Assembly (NCBI GenBank): GCA_934647945.1
Contig: CAKUFK010000005.1
Span: 66,089 to 130,088 of the forward strand
Source of the DNA: an uncultured Eubacteriales bacterium
Lineage (GTDB): Bacteria; Bacillota; Clostridia; Oscillospirales; Acutalibacteraceae
Direction of reading: 5' to 3'
Length of the DNA stretch: 64,000 nucleotides
The position numbers were made by a program, and so were the translations under genes. This document shows positions 52,755 through 60,235 of this stretch, piece after piece (positions within the stretch are counted from its first letter, which is position 1; every line of letters begins with the position of its first letter). The notes under the pieces are model-generated. The model made no database searches. It saw only the letters and a list, made by a program, of their open reading frames with translations, and had not been told where the DNA came from.

Positions 52755-54077
52755 CTATTCATCACAAGTGTTTTTGATTATTTCTCTGGCCCTATCCAAT
52801 TCAGATTTGTTAACATATAGGCGGCAGATACTAATTGGTTTAACAATACCTTCCAAAATCAAAGAGTCTTCCATAATATTTCGTGCAACACCAGAATGTT
52901 TATCAATAATTTTAATTTCTTTACCACTATCATCTTCATGAGCAAGCAACAGCGGTTGAAGTTTATGTGCAGCTTTATCAACTTCGTCAACAAATGCTAA
53001 ATCACTCGGAATATTATTTTGCACTGCATGACAAATCACTTTAAATAATTGCCGTTCACTCTTATTTGCGTGAGCTGACGTCTCACGTACGCAAGTCATG
53101 AGCTCCCGTTTACAGTATTGTTTACAATATGTTGTATCAGATTTTTTAATTAAATGCAATACTTCAACATCATCTAACTTTAAATATGCGTTTAAATCTA
53201 ACGGATATTTACCTCCCGGAAGAATCTCAGATATGCTCTGAACTAATAAACGGTCTAAATATCTGCGGGTTTTATGAAAGTAAACTTGGATAAACATAAA
53301 ATACCGTGCTAAAACAAATTCCTCTAATGCCTGTATTCCCCCACTGCTTATTGCCAATTGCATGATTTTTTCTTTCGGATTTTTATAGACGGTAATTGTG
53401 GAAATAAAGCGGTCAAGGTCGTATATCCCATAACTTACGCCACAATACTTGGAGTCCCTTAATAGATAGTCCATTTTGTCACAATCCATTTCACCGTCCA
53501 TAAAACTCTTTAAAAACATAAAGTCCGGCCAAATGTATGCATCATCCAAAAGATGTTCCTGAGCTTTTTCTCCGTAGATCATCCAAAGTAACTGAGGAGT
53601 AATATAATACTGCTCTCCATACTGCTTTTGAAACTCAATTCCTATTTCATTTATATATTCTGCAATTTCTGTCTTCTCAATAATATCTTTTGTGTAATCC
53701 TCATGTTCTCGTTTGTTCTCAAACAATTGTTCTGACGCATGAGAAAATGGGGCATGTCCTAAGTCATGGGTTAACGCTATTAGTCTTAAGATTTGGCGGT
53801 ACCATGCTGTAACAGCAGCATTTTCTTTTGAGTCTTCTCGAAATAAATTGCTGTTTTTGGCAGTGACTGCATCAAATGTTCTCGTAACCAAATGCATAAC
53901 ACCAAGTGAATGCCCAAAACGGGTATGCTCCGCTCCGTGATAAACAAGATATGTTGTGGCTAGTTGGTGAATGTTCCGCAATCTCTGAAAGGGAGCGGAA
54001 TCAACAATTTTTTGTTCTGCAGGACTAACCTCAATAAAACCATGTACTGGATCTCGATAATGAGGCAATTTAATCAC
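52755..54077 (-). CDS. HD-domain phosphohydrolase, YwfO/SAMHD1-like
   Basis: A 440-residue enzyme of the dNTP triphosphohydrolase-like HD superfamily. It starts RDPVHGFIEVSPAEQKIVDSAPFQRL. The metal-binding His is in HTRFGHSLG (His51), the HD pair is in LTHDLGHAPFSH (His104-Asp105), and the later Asp is in DCDKMDYLLRDS (about 200-203). All four ligands are present, so it should be active. Members cleave dNTPs or other nucleotides. It is AT-rich, is island cargo, and pairs with the YwgA-like gene. Confidence 0.85.
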   Translation of the reverse strand: MIKLPHYRDPVHGFIEVSPAEQKIVDSAPFQRLRNIHQLATTYLVYHGAEHTRFGHSLGVMHLVTRTFDAVTAKNSNLFREDSKENAAVTAWYRQILRLIALTHDLGHAPFSHASEQLFENKREHEDYTKDIIEKTEIAEYINEIGIEFQKQYGEQYYITPQLLWMIYGEKAQEHLLDDAYIWPDFMFLKSFMDGEMDCDKMDYLLRDSKYCGVSYGIYDLDRFISTITVYKNPKEKIMQLAISSGGIQALEEFVLARYFMFIQVYFHKTRRYLDRLLVQSISEILPGGKYPLDLNAYLKLDDVEVLHLIKKSDTTYCKQYCKRELMTCVRETSAHANKSERQLFKVICHAVQNNIPSDLAFVDEVDKAAHKLQPLLLAHEDDSGKEIKIIDKHSGVARNIMEDSLILEGIVKPISICRLYVNKSELDRAREIIKNTCDE

Positions 54078-54436
54078 TCCTAGCAGGTATTGTTGCTTAT
54101 TGTGTTACATGAAACTGCAACTGATTTTTATCTTAAATAAGTATACTCTTTCTCTGACAAAATCGCAATATCAAAGCTTTAATTATATTTGCATGATAAT
54201 TTGTTTTGAATTAATCCGCCACGCCGGATATAACCTTAACAACGTGGGTATGGATGAATTGATGATCGCCACGATCCACGCCGCCAATGGAGTCACGGAT
54301 TATGTGGAAAAGATTTTCAGGGAATCCATAAGGCTTAAAGAGACTCGTTGACAAACTGAAATTGGAATGGTAAAATATACTCGTTTCCATACAACTGAAT
54401 ACTCAAATATAAGTTGACTCTATGCCTTACATATTG
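54078..54436. other. intergenic stretch with gene-tail remnant at 54226-54351
   Basis: Base composition changes sharply near 54215. A frame ending at 54351 reads VGMDELMIATIHAANGVTDY and then VEKIFRESIRLKETR, which looks like a genuine protein C-terminus without its N-terminal part. I take it as a truncated gene, not an intact one. The first ~100 bp hold the HD gene's upstream region. Confidence 0.4.
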
Positions 54437-54460
54437 AAACCTCCAAGCAACAGGAGGTTT
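54437..54460 (+). promoter_or_regulatory. hairpin sequestering a leader ribosome site
   Basis: AAACCTCC (54437-54444) and GGAGGTTT (54453-54460) form a perfect 8-bp stem covering the Shine-Dalgarno of the leader peptide. An alternative stem (AAGCAACA with TGTTG...GCTT) would be followed by TTTTTT, an arrangement typical of attenuators. Confidence 0.45.
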
Positions 54461-54462
54461 TC

Positions 54463-54537
54463 ATGTGTTGGGCTTTTTTGTTGTCCAAGCATATTCGGAA
54501 GGATGATGCCAATGACAAGCAAGTACACAACCTATGA
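54463..54537 (+). CDS. 24-residue leader peptide
   Basis: ATG 54463 follows AGGAGGTTTTC, the strongest ribosome site nearby. The frame encodes MCWAFLLSKHIRKDDANDKQ and four more residues, stopping inside the excisionase-like gene (26-bp overlap). Its position after a ribosome-site hairpin suggests it controls expression of the next genes. Confidence 0.4.
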   Translation: MCWAFLLSKHIRKDDANDKQVHNL

Positions 54538-54724
54538 GCAGCTACCACTTATGCTATCCGTTCCAGAGATAGCATCCGTACTGGGAATCTCCCGCGCGGC
54601 AGCCTATGAACTGGCACGGAGTAAGGACTTCCCCTCTTTACGGATCGGCACCCGCATTGTGATACCGAAAGATCAATTCATTGAATGGGTCAACAGAAAG
54701 GTGGCGGACAAGCATGACGAGTAG
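54512..54724 (+). CDS. excisionase-like HTH protein
   Basis: A 70-residue DNA-binding protein. LSVPEIASVLGISRAAAYELARSKDFPSLRIG then TRIVIPKDQFIEWVN is the MerR-like winged helix of Xis/AlpA-type excisionases. Such proteins bend the attachment site and favour excision by the island integrase. ATG 54512 is preferred for its spacing from GGAAGGA. ATG 54506 is also possible. It overlaps the next gene by 11 bp. Confidence 0.75.
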   Translation: MTSKYTTYEQLPLMLSVPEIASVLGISRAAAYELARSKDFPSLRIGTRIVIPKDQFIEWVNRKVADKHDE

Positions 54725-55052
54725 GGGCGGATATTACCGAATGCCTCACCGTATTTTTCAGTTCAGGCTGACGCCCGTCCAGTTCACCGTCTACAGCTAT
54801 CTGGTCTCCTGCACTGGACAGAAAGAAGTCTGCTGGCCGAGCTACCAGACCATCGCCAAAGCTTGTTGCATCTCGCGGAACACCGCCATTCGTACCATTG
54901 AGGCACTTCAGAAAAAACGGTTGATCGAAAAGAGCCGTACCACTAGTCGGAACATATATGGCCAGGTTCGCACCTCCAACAACGAATACCAGATCAACGA
55001 CCTGTCCGCCATTGAGTACTGGTCAACTGAGGATACCAAGGCGGTCATCTGA
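54714..55052 (+). CDS. helix-turn-helix protein, replication-initiator-like
   Basis: A 112-residue protein. An N-terminal MPHRIFQFRLTPVQFTVYSYL is followed by WPSYQTIAKACCISRNTAIRTIEALQKKRLIEK, a winged HTH as found in plasmid or ICE replication and regulatory proteins. It starts inside the end of the excisionase-like gene, so it is translationally coupled. Length suggests a regulator and not a full initiator. Confidence 0.65.
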   Translation: MTSRGGYYRMPHRIFQFRLTPVQFTVYSYLVSCTGQKEVCWPSYQTIAKACCISRNTAIRTIEALQKKRLIEKSRTTSRNIYGQVRTSNNEYQINDLSAIEYWSTEDTKAVI

Positions 55053-55824
55053 TGGCACTGGATATAGAATAACAAAACTAACAGCAACAAGGAAAGTACT
55101 TCCCCACCCAAGAGGAACAGAGAAGCTGATTCCGCGCGCATTCGCACATTTTTGGCCACCAAAACGGAGGGGCGGTTAATATACTCCCCCACCGGACAAA
55201 CGACCGTATTAAGGCAAAAGCGCAATCATCAGAACCACCGATGAACACTGCAAAACAAGCGTCTGTTTTACGAAGCACATCATGCCTTGAAGACGCAGAT
55301 GGCACACCATGATGAAGAAACCCACCCTTAGAGGATCAGGTCTCCACGGCCCCGGTTCGCACCGCAGAAGAAACACAGGAATGGCAACGCAAACAGGGTA
55401 CGGGAGAACGGCACGTCTGCCAATGGGAACAGACCGAAAGAGATCGAAAAGGATAACGACCCACCTGCGGATCAACACACGGGTTTACGACAGCGCCACC
55501 AACGCACGGCCACCCGTTTCGAGAGGCGATTCAGGTCGAAATCCGCCCGTTCTGACCAATCGAAAATGAAGCAGGAGAAAGCAAAGGGGGTTAGTACGCC
55601 CCCTTTGCGGACCACATCGTCCGGCAGAGCCGGCCGAAGACCGCAGCGTTGCGGGATTCCTGGCGCTTTTCCCCTCGGCGAAAAGTGTGGGTCGATTCGG
55701 TGCCGTGAGAATGCCGTTGGTGTCAGGTTCGGTGCCGTAAAATATGGGGAAAGGCGAAAACTGGCCATTTTGTTGTAAAAAACTGGGGGTTGCACGTTGG
55801 TGTCGCTCCGGAAATAAGGTTTTT
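55053..55824. other. 772-bp island segment without a clear intact gene
   Basis: Open frames shift phase every 100-250 bp. One reads NKTNSNKESTSPPKRNREAD to a stop near 55243, another is Arg/Lys-rich, and none has a ribosome site or recognisable domain. The last 70 bp hold the promoter region of the RHH gene. I suspect a decayed mobilisation or replication gene, but there is no motif to prove it. Confidence 0.4.
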
Positions 55825-56238
55825 ATGGATTCAGCGGACAAACAAAGAATCAGCATTTATATGGATCGGGAATTGGTGAAACAAGCAGACCGTTATCAGG
55901 CAGAGGCCGGCTGCTGTTCCAGAAATGATTTTGTTACAGCGGCCATCCGGCATTATATCGCCGCGCTGAAGCTGCAGGAAAATGACGATATTTTCTGTGA
56001 AAAGCTGGCTTCTGCCATTAACACCGTCCTGGAGAAGCAGACCATTCAAATCTCCAAAGGGCTCTTCCGTTACGTGGTTGAGCTGGAAATCATCATGCGG
56101 ATGATGGCCGAAAGCGGCAAATTTGAACCGGAAACATTGACCGCTTTCCGGCGCGAGGCGGTCAACAATGTGCGACAGACGAGAGGAAAGGTCCGATTGG
56201 ACAGTTACTTCAAACGGAAGGATACGGAATCTCTCTGA
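55825..56238 (+). CDS. ribbon-helix-helix protein of the island
   Basis: A 137-residue protein. Its N-terminal RHH motif (QRISIYMDRELVKQADRYQAEAG, then SRNDFVTAAIRHYI) binds DNA. The helical C-terminal half (EKLASAINTVLEKQTIQIS, then FRYVVELEIIMRMMAESG) likely oligomerises. Such genes lie just before the integrase in many clostridial mobile elements and may be relaxosome accessory proteins or regulators. The start at 55825 follows AATAAGG. Confidence 0.7.
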   Translation: MDSADKQRISIYMDRELVKQADRYQAEAGCCSRNDFVTAAIRHYIAALKLQENDDIFCEKLASAINTVLEKQTIQISKGLFRYVVELEIIMRMMAESGKFEPETLTAFRREAVNNVRQTRGKVRLDSYFKRKDTESL

Positions 56239-56373
56239 GAGGTTTACAGTCCACAAAGGCATGGTAATGTTTCAAGCCAAAACCAACAAAGCCGGCCAAA
56301 TTTTTATCCCATTTTAGCTGGACTTCCGAGAAACTCTGTGGTAGTGTGTGTCGTTGCCAAGGAGGCGATGAAA

Positions 56374-57528
56374 ATGGCGAAACGCAGAGCCAACGGGGAA
56401 GGGAATATCCGCAAGCGCAAGGACGGACGCTGGGAAGGGCGGTACACCGCCGGTTACGATCCCGAAACAGGCAAGCAGATTTTCAAGAACGTCCTTGGTA
56501 GGACACAGTCCGAAGTCAAGGAAAAGCTAAGTACCGCCCTCGAAGAATTAAAGCAGATCGACGTGGTGGTTTCTGACCAGATGACCACCGGCGAGTGGCT
56601 GGACACCTGGCTGTAGCATTACGCCAAGCCGGTGATGCGGGCCACCACCTACAACAACTACGAGACGTTGATCCGGCTCCACATCAAGCCGTATATCGGG
56701 GAAACAAAGCTGAACAAACTGACCACTCTCCAAATCCAGAAGCTGTATAACCGGCTCCTCACGGAAGGGCGGTTCGACAGGCCGGAGGCAAAAGACCAGC
56801 CCAAGGGACTCAGCGGCAAGACGGTGAGAAATATTCACACAGTAATTCACTCGGCCTGCGAGAAAGCGATCATGGAACGGATACTCGCGGTCAACCCAAC
56901 AAAAGGCTGTCGGCTACCCAAGAAAGATCATACGGAGATGAAGGTGCTGCCACCAGAAAAATTGGCAGACTTCTTTCGGGAAGCAAAAGAGACAGGCGTG
57001 TTTGAACTCTACTACCTCGACTTATCCACCGGTCTGCGCCGCGGCGAGCTTCTCGGTCTCAAGTGGAGCGACATCGTCTTCGAGAACCGGACGCTGGAGG
57101 TTAAGCGACAGATTCAGCGCGTGAACGGCGTGATTCAAGAAACAGCTCCCAAGACGCGCAACGCCTACCGGAAGATACTGCTGCCGGTCGAAGCCGTCGA
57201 AATCCTCCAACAATACAGAGAACAGCAGACACTAGAAAGTGAGTATGTCTTTTCCTCTCCTACCGGCGGCATCATGGAACCCGACTGCGCGAGGAAAATG
57301 CTCAAGCGGGTGCTGGAGAGGGCAGGGCTGGACGAGATGAGATTCCACGATTTGAGACACACTTTTGCGACGCTGGCGTTGCAAAACGGCGTAGACGTAA
57401 AAACCTTGTCCGGCATCCTCGGCCACTACAGCGCCGGGTTCACCCTCGACACCTACGCCCACGTCACGGCACAGATGCAAGAGGACGCCGCCAACAAGGT
57501 GGGCGGATTCCTGCAGCAAGCACTCTAG
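56374..57528 (+). pseudogene. int: tyrosine integrase interrupted by one in-frame TAG
   Basis: A Tn916-type integrase of 384 codons. It has an N-terminal arm-binding domain (GEGNIRKRKDGRWEGRYTAG), a core-binding domain and a catalytic domain with STGLRRGELLGLKW (Arg), HDLRHTFATLAL (His-x-x-Arg), LGHYS (His) and TYAHV (Tyr nucleophile). A TAG at 56614-56616 interrupts between WLDTWL and HYAKPVM where homologues continue. The frame is otherwise intact. Unless the stop is read through, the enzyme is lost. The ATG follows AAGGAGG. It is the recombinase that would have placed the island in tRNA-Pro. Confidence 0.88.
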
Positions 57529-57583
57529 ATCACCGGACACCAAGGGGAGGAGCGTCACGAAAGACGCTCCTCCCTTTTGCCTG

Positions 57584-57943
57584 TTACCAGATAAGGTCGC
57601 CTTTCAGAATCACCGATTCATCAGGCTCCAGATCGACCGGCTCGGTCAATCCCTTTATGTAAAGGGTGTGCTTTAGGTGGTTGATGACCTTAACCTGCTC
57701 CACATTGCAGTCGTAAAATCGAATGCTGCAAGGATAATTGTAAAAGCGAACGTCGATACAATCGAATGTCAGCGGGCCGATCAGCACGGTATCCACGAAC
57801 ATGCCAAGGTGATGAAAAATCGAAAGGGCTTGCGGCTCCCTACCGTCCTGCAGCCATAGTGCCTCCCGAATTTTCTCGTCTTCGGAACAGATATCCAACA
57901 CCAGTGTGCCTTCAAACGCGGGGTCGGGTTTCACTGTTTTCAC
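57584..57943 (-). CDS. hypothetical protein, island operon gene 3
   Basis: A 119-residue protein with beta-rich content (GTLVLDICSEDEKIREALWL, FVDTVLIGPLTFDCIDVRFYN) and no membrane segment. I do not recognise it. Its start overlaps the end of the XRE gene by 32 bp, so it is translationally coupled to that regulator. With the genes at 57912 and 58260 it forms a leftward operon between the integrase and the tRNA. Confidence 0.6.
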   Translation of the reverse strand: MKTVKPDPAFEGTLVLDICSEDEKIREALWLQDGREPQALSIFHHLGMFVDTVLIGPLTFDCIDVRFYNYPCSIRFYDCNVEQVKVINHLKHTLYIKGLTEPVDLEPDESVILKGDLIW

Positions 57944-58256
57944 CTCCGTTTGAAAAATGCTTGCTTACCAGCAACAGTATTTCATGCTCAAAGGGCGTAG
58001 GTTGTTTTTCTTTCTGCGGTATCCCCAGCAGGAAATCGGTCGTCACGTCATAGAGCAGGGCCATCCTCATCACCATCGTTAAGGACGGCTGCGTTGCGCC
58101 CGTCTCATAATACGCATAGGTGGAACGCTCGATACGCAGGGCTGTTGCCACCTCTTTCTGCTTCACCGCATTGTATTTTCTGAGAAAGCGAAGCTGTTCC
58201 GCGAGAGTGAGCACAATCTCCCGTTCCAAATTACGGGGCTCAAATTGATACGGCAC
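57912..58256 (-). CDS. XRE family regulator, island operon gene 2
   Basis: A 114-residue protein. It has an HTH_3 domain (LRFLRKYNAVKQKEVATALRIERSTYAYYETG, then PSLTMVMRMALLYDVTTDFLLG) and a short C-terminal tail. It probably controls the operon or island excision. It begins 3 bp after the upstream gene and overlaps the downstream one. Confidence 0.85.
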   Translation of the reverse strand: MPYQFEPRNLEREIVLTLAEQLRFLRKYNAVKQKEVATALRIERSTYAYYETGATQPSLTMVMRMALLYDVTTDFLLGIPQKEKQPTPFEHEILLLVSKHFSNGGENSETRPRV

Positions 58257-58259
58257 ATC

Positions 58260-58925
58260 CTATTCCTCCGTCCGATCCAGCAAGAGCCGCAGTACGGTAT
58301 GGTCGGTCTGCATATCCCGATAGGTTAGCGCACAGATGAAGTCCTGAACATATGCCTGCGTGAAAAGCGCCATTGGCTTTACCAGTAGGAATCGCTGCGC
58401 AAATAAGGCATTGAGCTGTTCCATTTCCGTTTCCCCGCCGATTAACCGCACAATCGTGTTATATAGCTCATTGGCCCGAAGCGGATCGCATTCGCCCAGC
58501 AGTCGGTTTTCCTGTTCCTCGGCATACCGTTCCGCCGCGTGCTCAAAGTACAGATCGGCGAGATCGGCCATATACAATTCGACCTTTGTGTAGTTCTCAA
58601 GAAAGGAATATGGATGAGTCGCCACATATGCCTGAACCGTACTGCCGATCCGCGTTTCACCCACTGCGGCATCCCCGCGAACTGCCTGACGGCACAGCTT
58701 GCGAAGCTGCCCGCCCGCCTCTTCGCCATCGTCCGACAAATCCAAATAGGAGAAGGAGTTAGCCATCTCCAGCAGACGAAGAAGATACTGGTTCAGCAGA
58801 TATTTTCGACAGCCCAGTTTTCCGCGAATTGCTCTCGCCAGTTCAATCAACTCCACAAAAGCGACGCCCAGTTCTTTCCCGTTCACCTCCCCAAGCATTT
58901 CTTTGGCATCCTTAAATCTGTTCAC
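58260..58925 (-). CDS. hypothetical helical protein, island operon gene 1
   Basis: A 221-residue, mostly helical protein (AFVELIELARAIRGKLGCRK, LYMADLADLYFEHAAERYAE). No metal-binding HExxH motif is present, so it is not an ImmA-type protease. I do not recognise it. GTG 58925 follows AAGGG at 9 nt. An ATG nine codons later is the alternative. A CCCGACC / GGTCGGG hairpin precedes the start. Confidence 0.55.
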   Translation of the reverse strand: MNRFKDAKEMLGEVNGKELGVAFVELIELARAIRGKLGCRKYLLNQYLLRLLEMANSFSYLDLSDDGEEAGGQLRKLCRQAVRGDAAVGETRIGSTVQAYVATHPYSFLENYTKVELYMADLADLYFEHAAERYAEEQENRLLGECDPLRANELYNTIVRLIGGETEMEQLNALFAQRFLLVKPMALFTQAYVQDFICALTYRDMQTDHTVLRLLLDRTEE

Positions 58926-59448
58926 GCTATCCCGACCCTTCGTTAGAGGTCGGGAATCCCCCGAAATAGAAAAACGCATGCAAAGGCTGGGATAGCCGCA
59001 GCTACCCATTGACCCTTGCACACGTTGAAAGGCATACTTGTTTCTGTGCGGCAAATGCGTTATACTAATTTCGTCGCAGTGCTGTTTACAGTTGTGCAGG
59101 GGTGGCTGACTCACCTTTGCGCAGGGCTAATGTGCTGGAACACGTTAGCCTGCTGCGGCGTTATTTTTATGCCGGGGAAATCCCCGCCGTGTCGTATCCT
59201 AACTCTCGTGGCGAAGAATTGCAAGTCATTTCTTTTCAGAGAGGGAAAAGCCCTGTGGCCGCAAGAAAAGCATAAAAAGCAAGGGAGGGGAATAACCCCG
59301 CCCAAGCCGCCAAAACGCCAACGTGGGGCCTTTGTGGGCAAGTGTCGGGGCGGTCCCGCCGCCCATATATAGAGCAGAGCGGAATAGAATGGTCGCTGCA
59401 TAAAAAGGGGACAAACCTAGCGGCCAAAAACCACCCGCCCAAATCCCG
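58926..59448 (+). promoter_or_regulatory. island right-end region: promoter and GC hairpins
   Basis: TTGTTT (59038-59043) and TATACT (59061-59066), 17 bp apart, face right. Downstream are several hairpins, including GGGCGG / CCGCCC at 59348-59364. A frame ending near 59370 has no ribosome site or known domain. Position and structure would suit a transfer origin or a small RNA. Neither can be shown from sequence. Confidence 0.35.
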
Positions 59449-59470
59449 TATGGGTCACGGTATGGGTCAG
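59449..59470. repeat. paired TATGGGTCA motifs at right end of island
   Basis: TATGGGTCAC at 59449 and TATGGGTCAG at 59461 (12-bp phase), preceded by CCACCCGC. They mirror the pair at 52201-52222 in the same orientation and lie 80 bp inside the right attachment repeat. Confidence 0.6.
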
Positions 59471-59501
59471 CGGCAAAAATCATCGGAAACCACAGATAAA
59501 C

Positions 59502-59547
59502 AAAAGAGCCCGGAAACCGCATGAATACACGGTTTCCGGGCTCTTTT
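59502..59547 (-). terminator. terminator of the tRNA-Pro gene, element-borne
   Basis: A perfect 18-bp stem, AAAAGAGCCCGGAAACCG and its complement, with a 10-nt loop and T runs on both flanks, right after the tRNA CCA end. The island brought it and it replaces the displaced one at 52001-52037. Confidence 0.85.
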
Positions 59548-59549
59548 AC

Positions 59550-59594
59550 TGGTCGGAGTGATGTGACTTGAACACACGGCCTCTTGGTCCCGAA
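59550..59594 (-). other. attachment site, right end of island (inside intact tRNA-Pro)
   Basis: A 45-bp stretch identical to 52043-52087. It forms the 3' half of the functional tRNA gene, so integration restored the tRNA. Confidence 0.92.
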
Positions 59595-59626
59595 CCAAGC
59601 GCTCTACCAAACTGAGCTACACCCCG
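59550..59626 (-). tRNA. tRNA-Pro (anticodon CGG)
   Basis: A full cloverleaf. The acceptor is CGGGGTG paired with CACTCCG (one G-U). The D arm is GCTC..GAGC, the anticodon stem CTTGG/CCAAG holds loop TTCGGGA (anticodon CGG), the T arm loop is TTCAAGT, and CCA is encoded. The promoter is at 59711-59739. Its 3' half is the island attachment repeat. Confidence 0.95.
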
Positions 59627-60183
59627 AAAAACGACTTGAAGCCGATGTTTTGGGAACATACAGACGGGATTACGCCTCCGTTTCCAATTACTCGGTTCAT
59701 CCGTTTGGATAGTATAGCATATCGGTCCCTAAAATGCAAGATAAAAGTTTCTTTTTCCATGAGCTGAAAATGGGTATGATTTGCGAAATAAAGCTGAAAT
59801 CGGGATTCAACTCCAGTGCCTTTGATAAAAAGCGTTCCACTGTTGCGGCGATCATTTCGAAATCGCAGACAAAACTCGTGTGGAGTTCCCACAAATCAAC
59901 TTCCCCCGGCGTTTTCCCTTTATCAAAGCCATTTTCAATATCCTGCGCCTATGCGCGAAAAGCGTTGGCGCCAAAGGCATACATTTCTGTTTGTGTTCAG
60001 ATTTCTGGCATGTTTATAACAGCCTTGCGATACACACCGGAAAAATTTTTAGATGCCTTTTTTCGCCGATGTCAAGGCCCGGAAATAAGCACCCCCTACG
60101 AATGTTGGCCGTCCCGTTGCTTAAGAAAACGGATCGGCTCCCGAGCCGGCGTTGAGAAATTCCGGAATATCGGAAACCAGACG
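59627..60183. other. tRNA leader and gene-free gap
   Basis: The first 115 bp hold the tRNA promoter (59711-59739) and leader. I see no supported gene from 59740 to 60183. Open frames there lack ribosome sites and known motifs. Confidence 0.45.
59711..59739 (-). promoter_or_regulatory. tRNA-Pro promoter
   Basis: On the minus strand TTGCAT (59734-59739) and TATACT (59711-59716) are 17 bp apart, about 85 bp before the mature tRNA 5' end. Confidence 0.65.
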
Positions 60184-60233
60184 TAAAAAATGAAAGGGTG
60201 TCCGGGTTTCATCGTGAAAACCCGGACACCTTT
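60184..60233. terminator. intrinsic terminator after the XpaC-like gene
   Basis: Stem GGTGTCCGGGTTT / AAACCCGGACACC. On the minus strand it is followed by CTTTCATTTTTT, just past the stop at 60236. Confidence 0.85.
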
Positions 60234-60235
60234 AT

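Noticed and set aside
50618..56616. TAG recoding (amber read as sense) in the ABC exporter and the integrase
   Set aside because: Several intact genes here (sbcC, the SleC-like gene) end in TAG at the expected length, and the exporter also has a frameshift. Simple nonsense mutations fit better.
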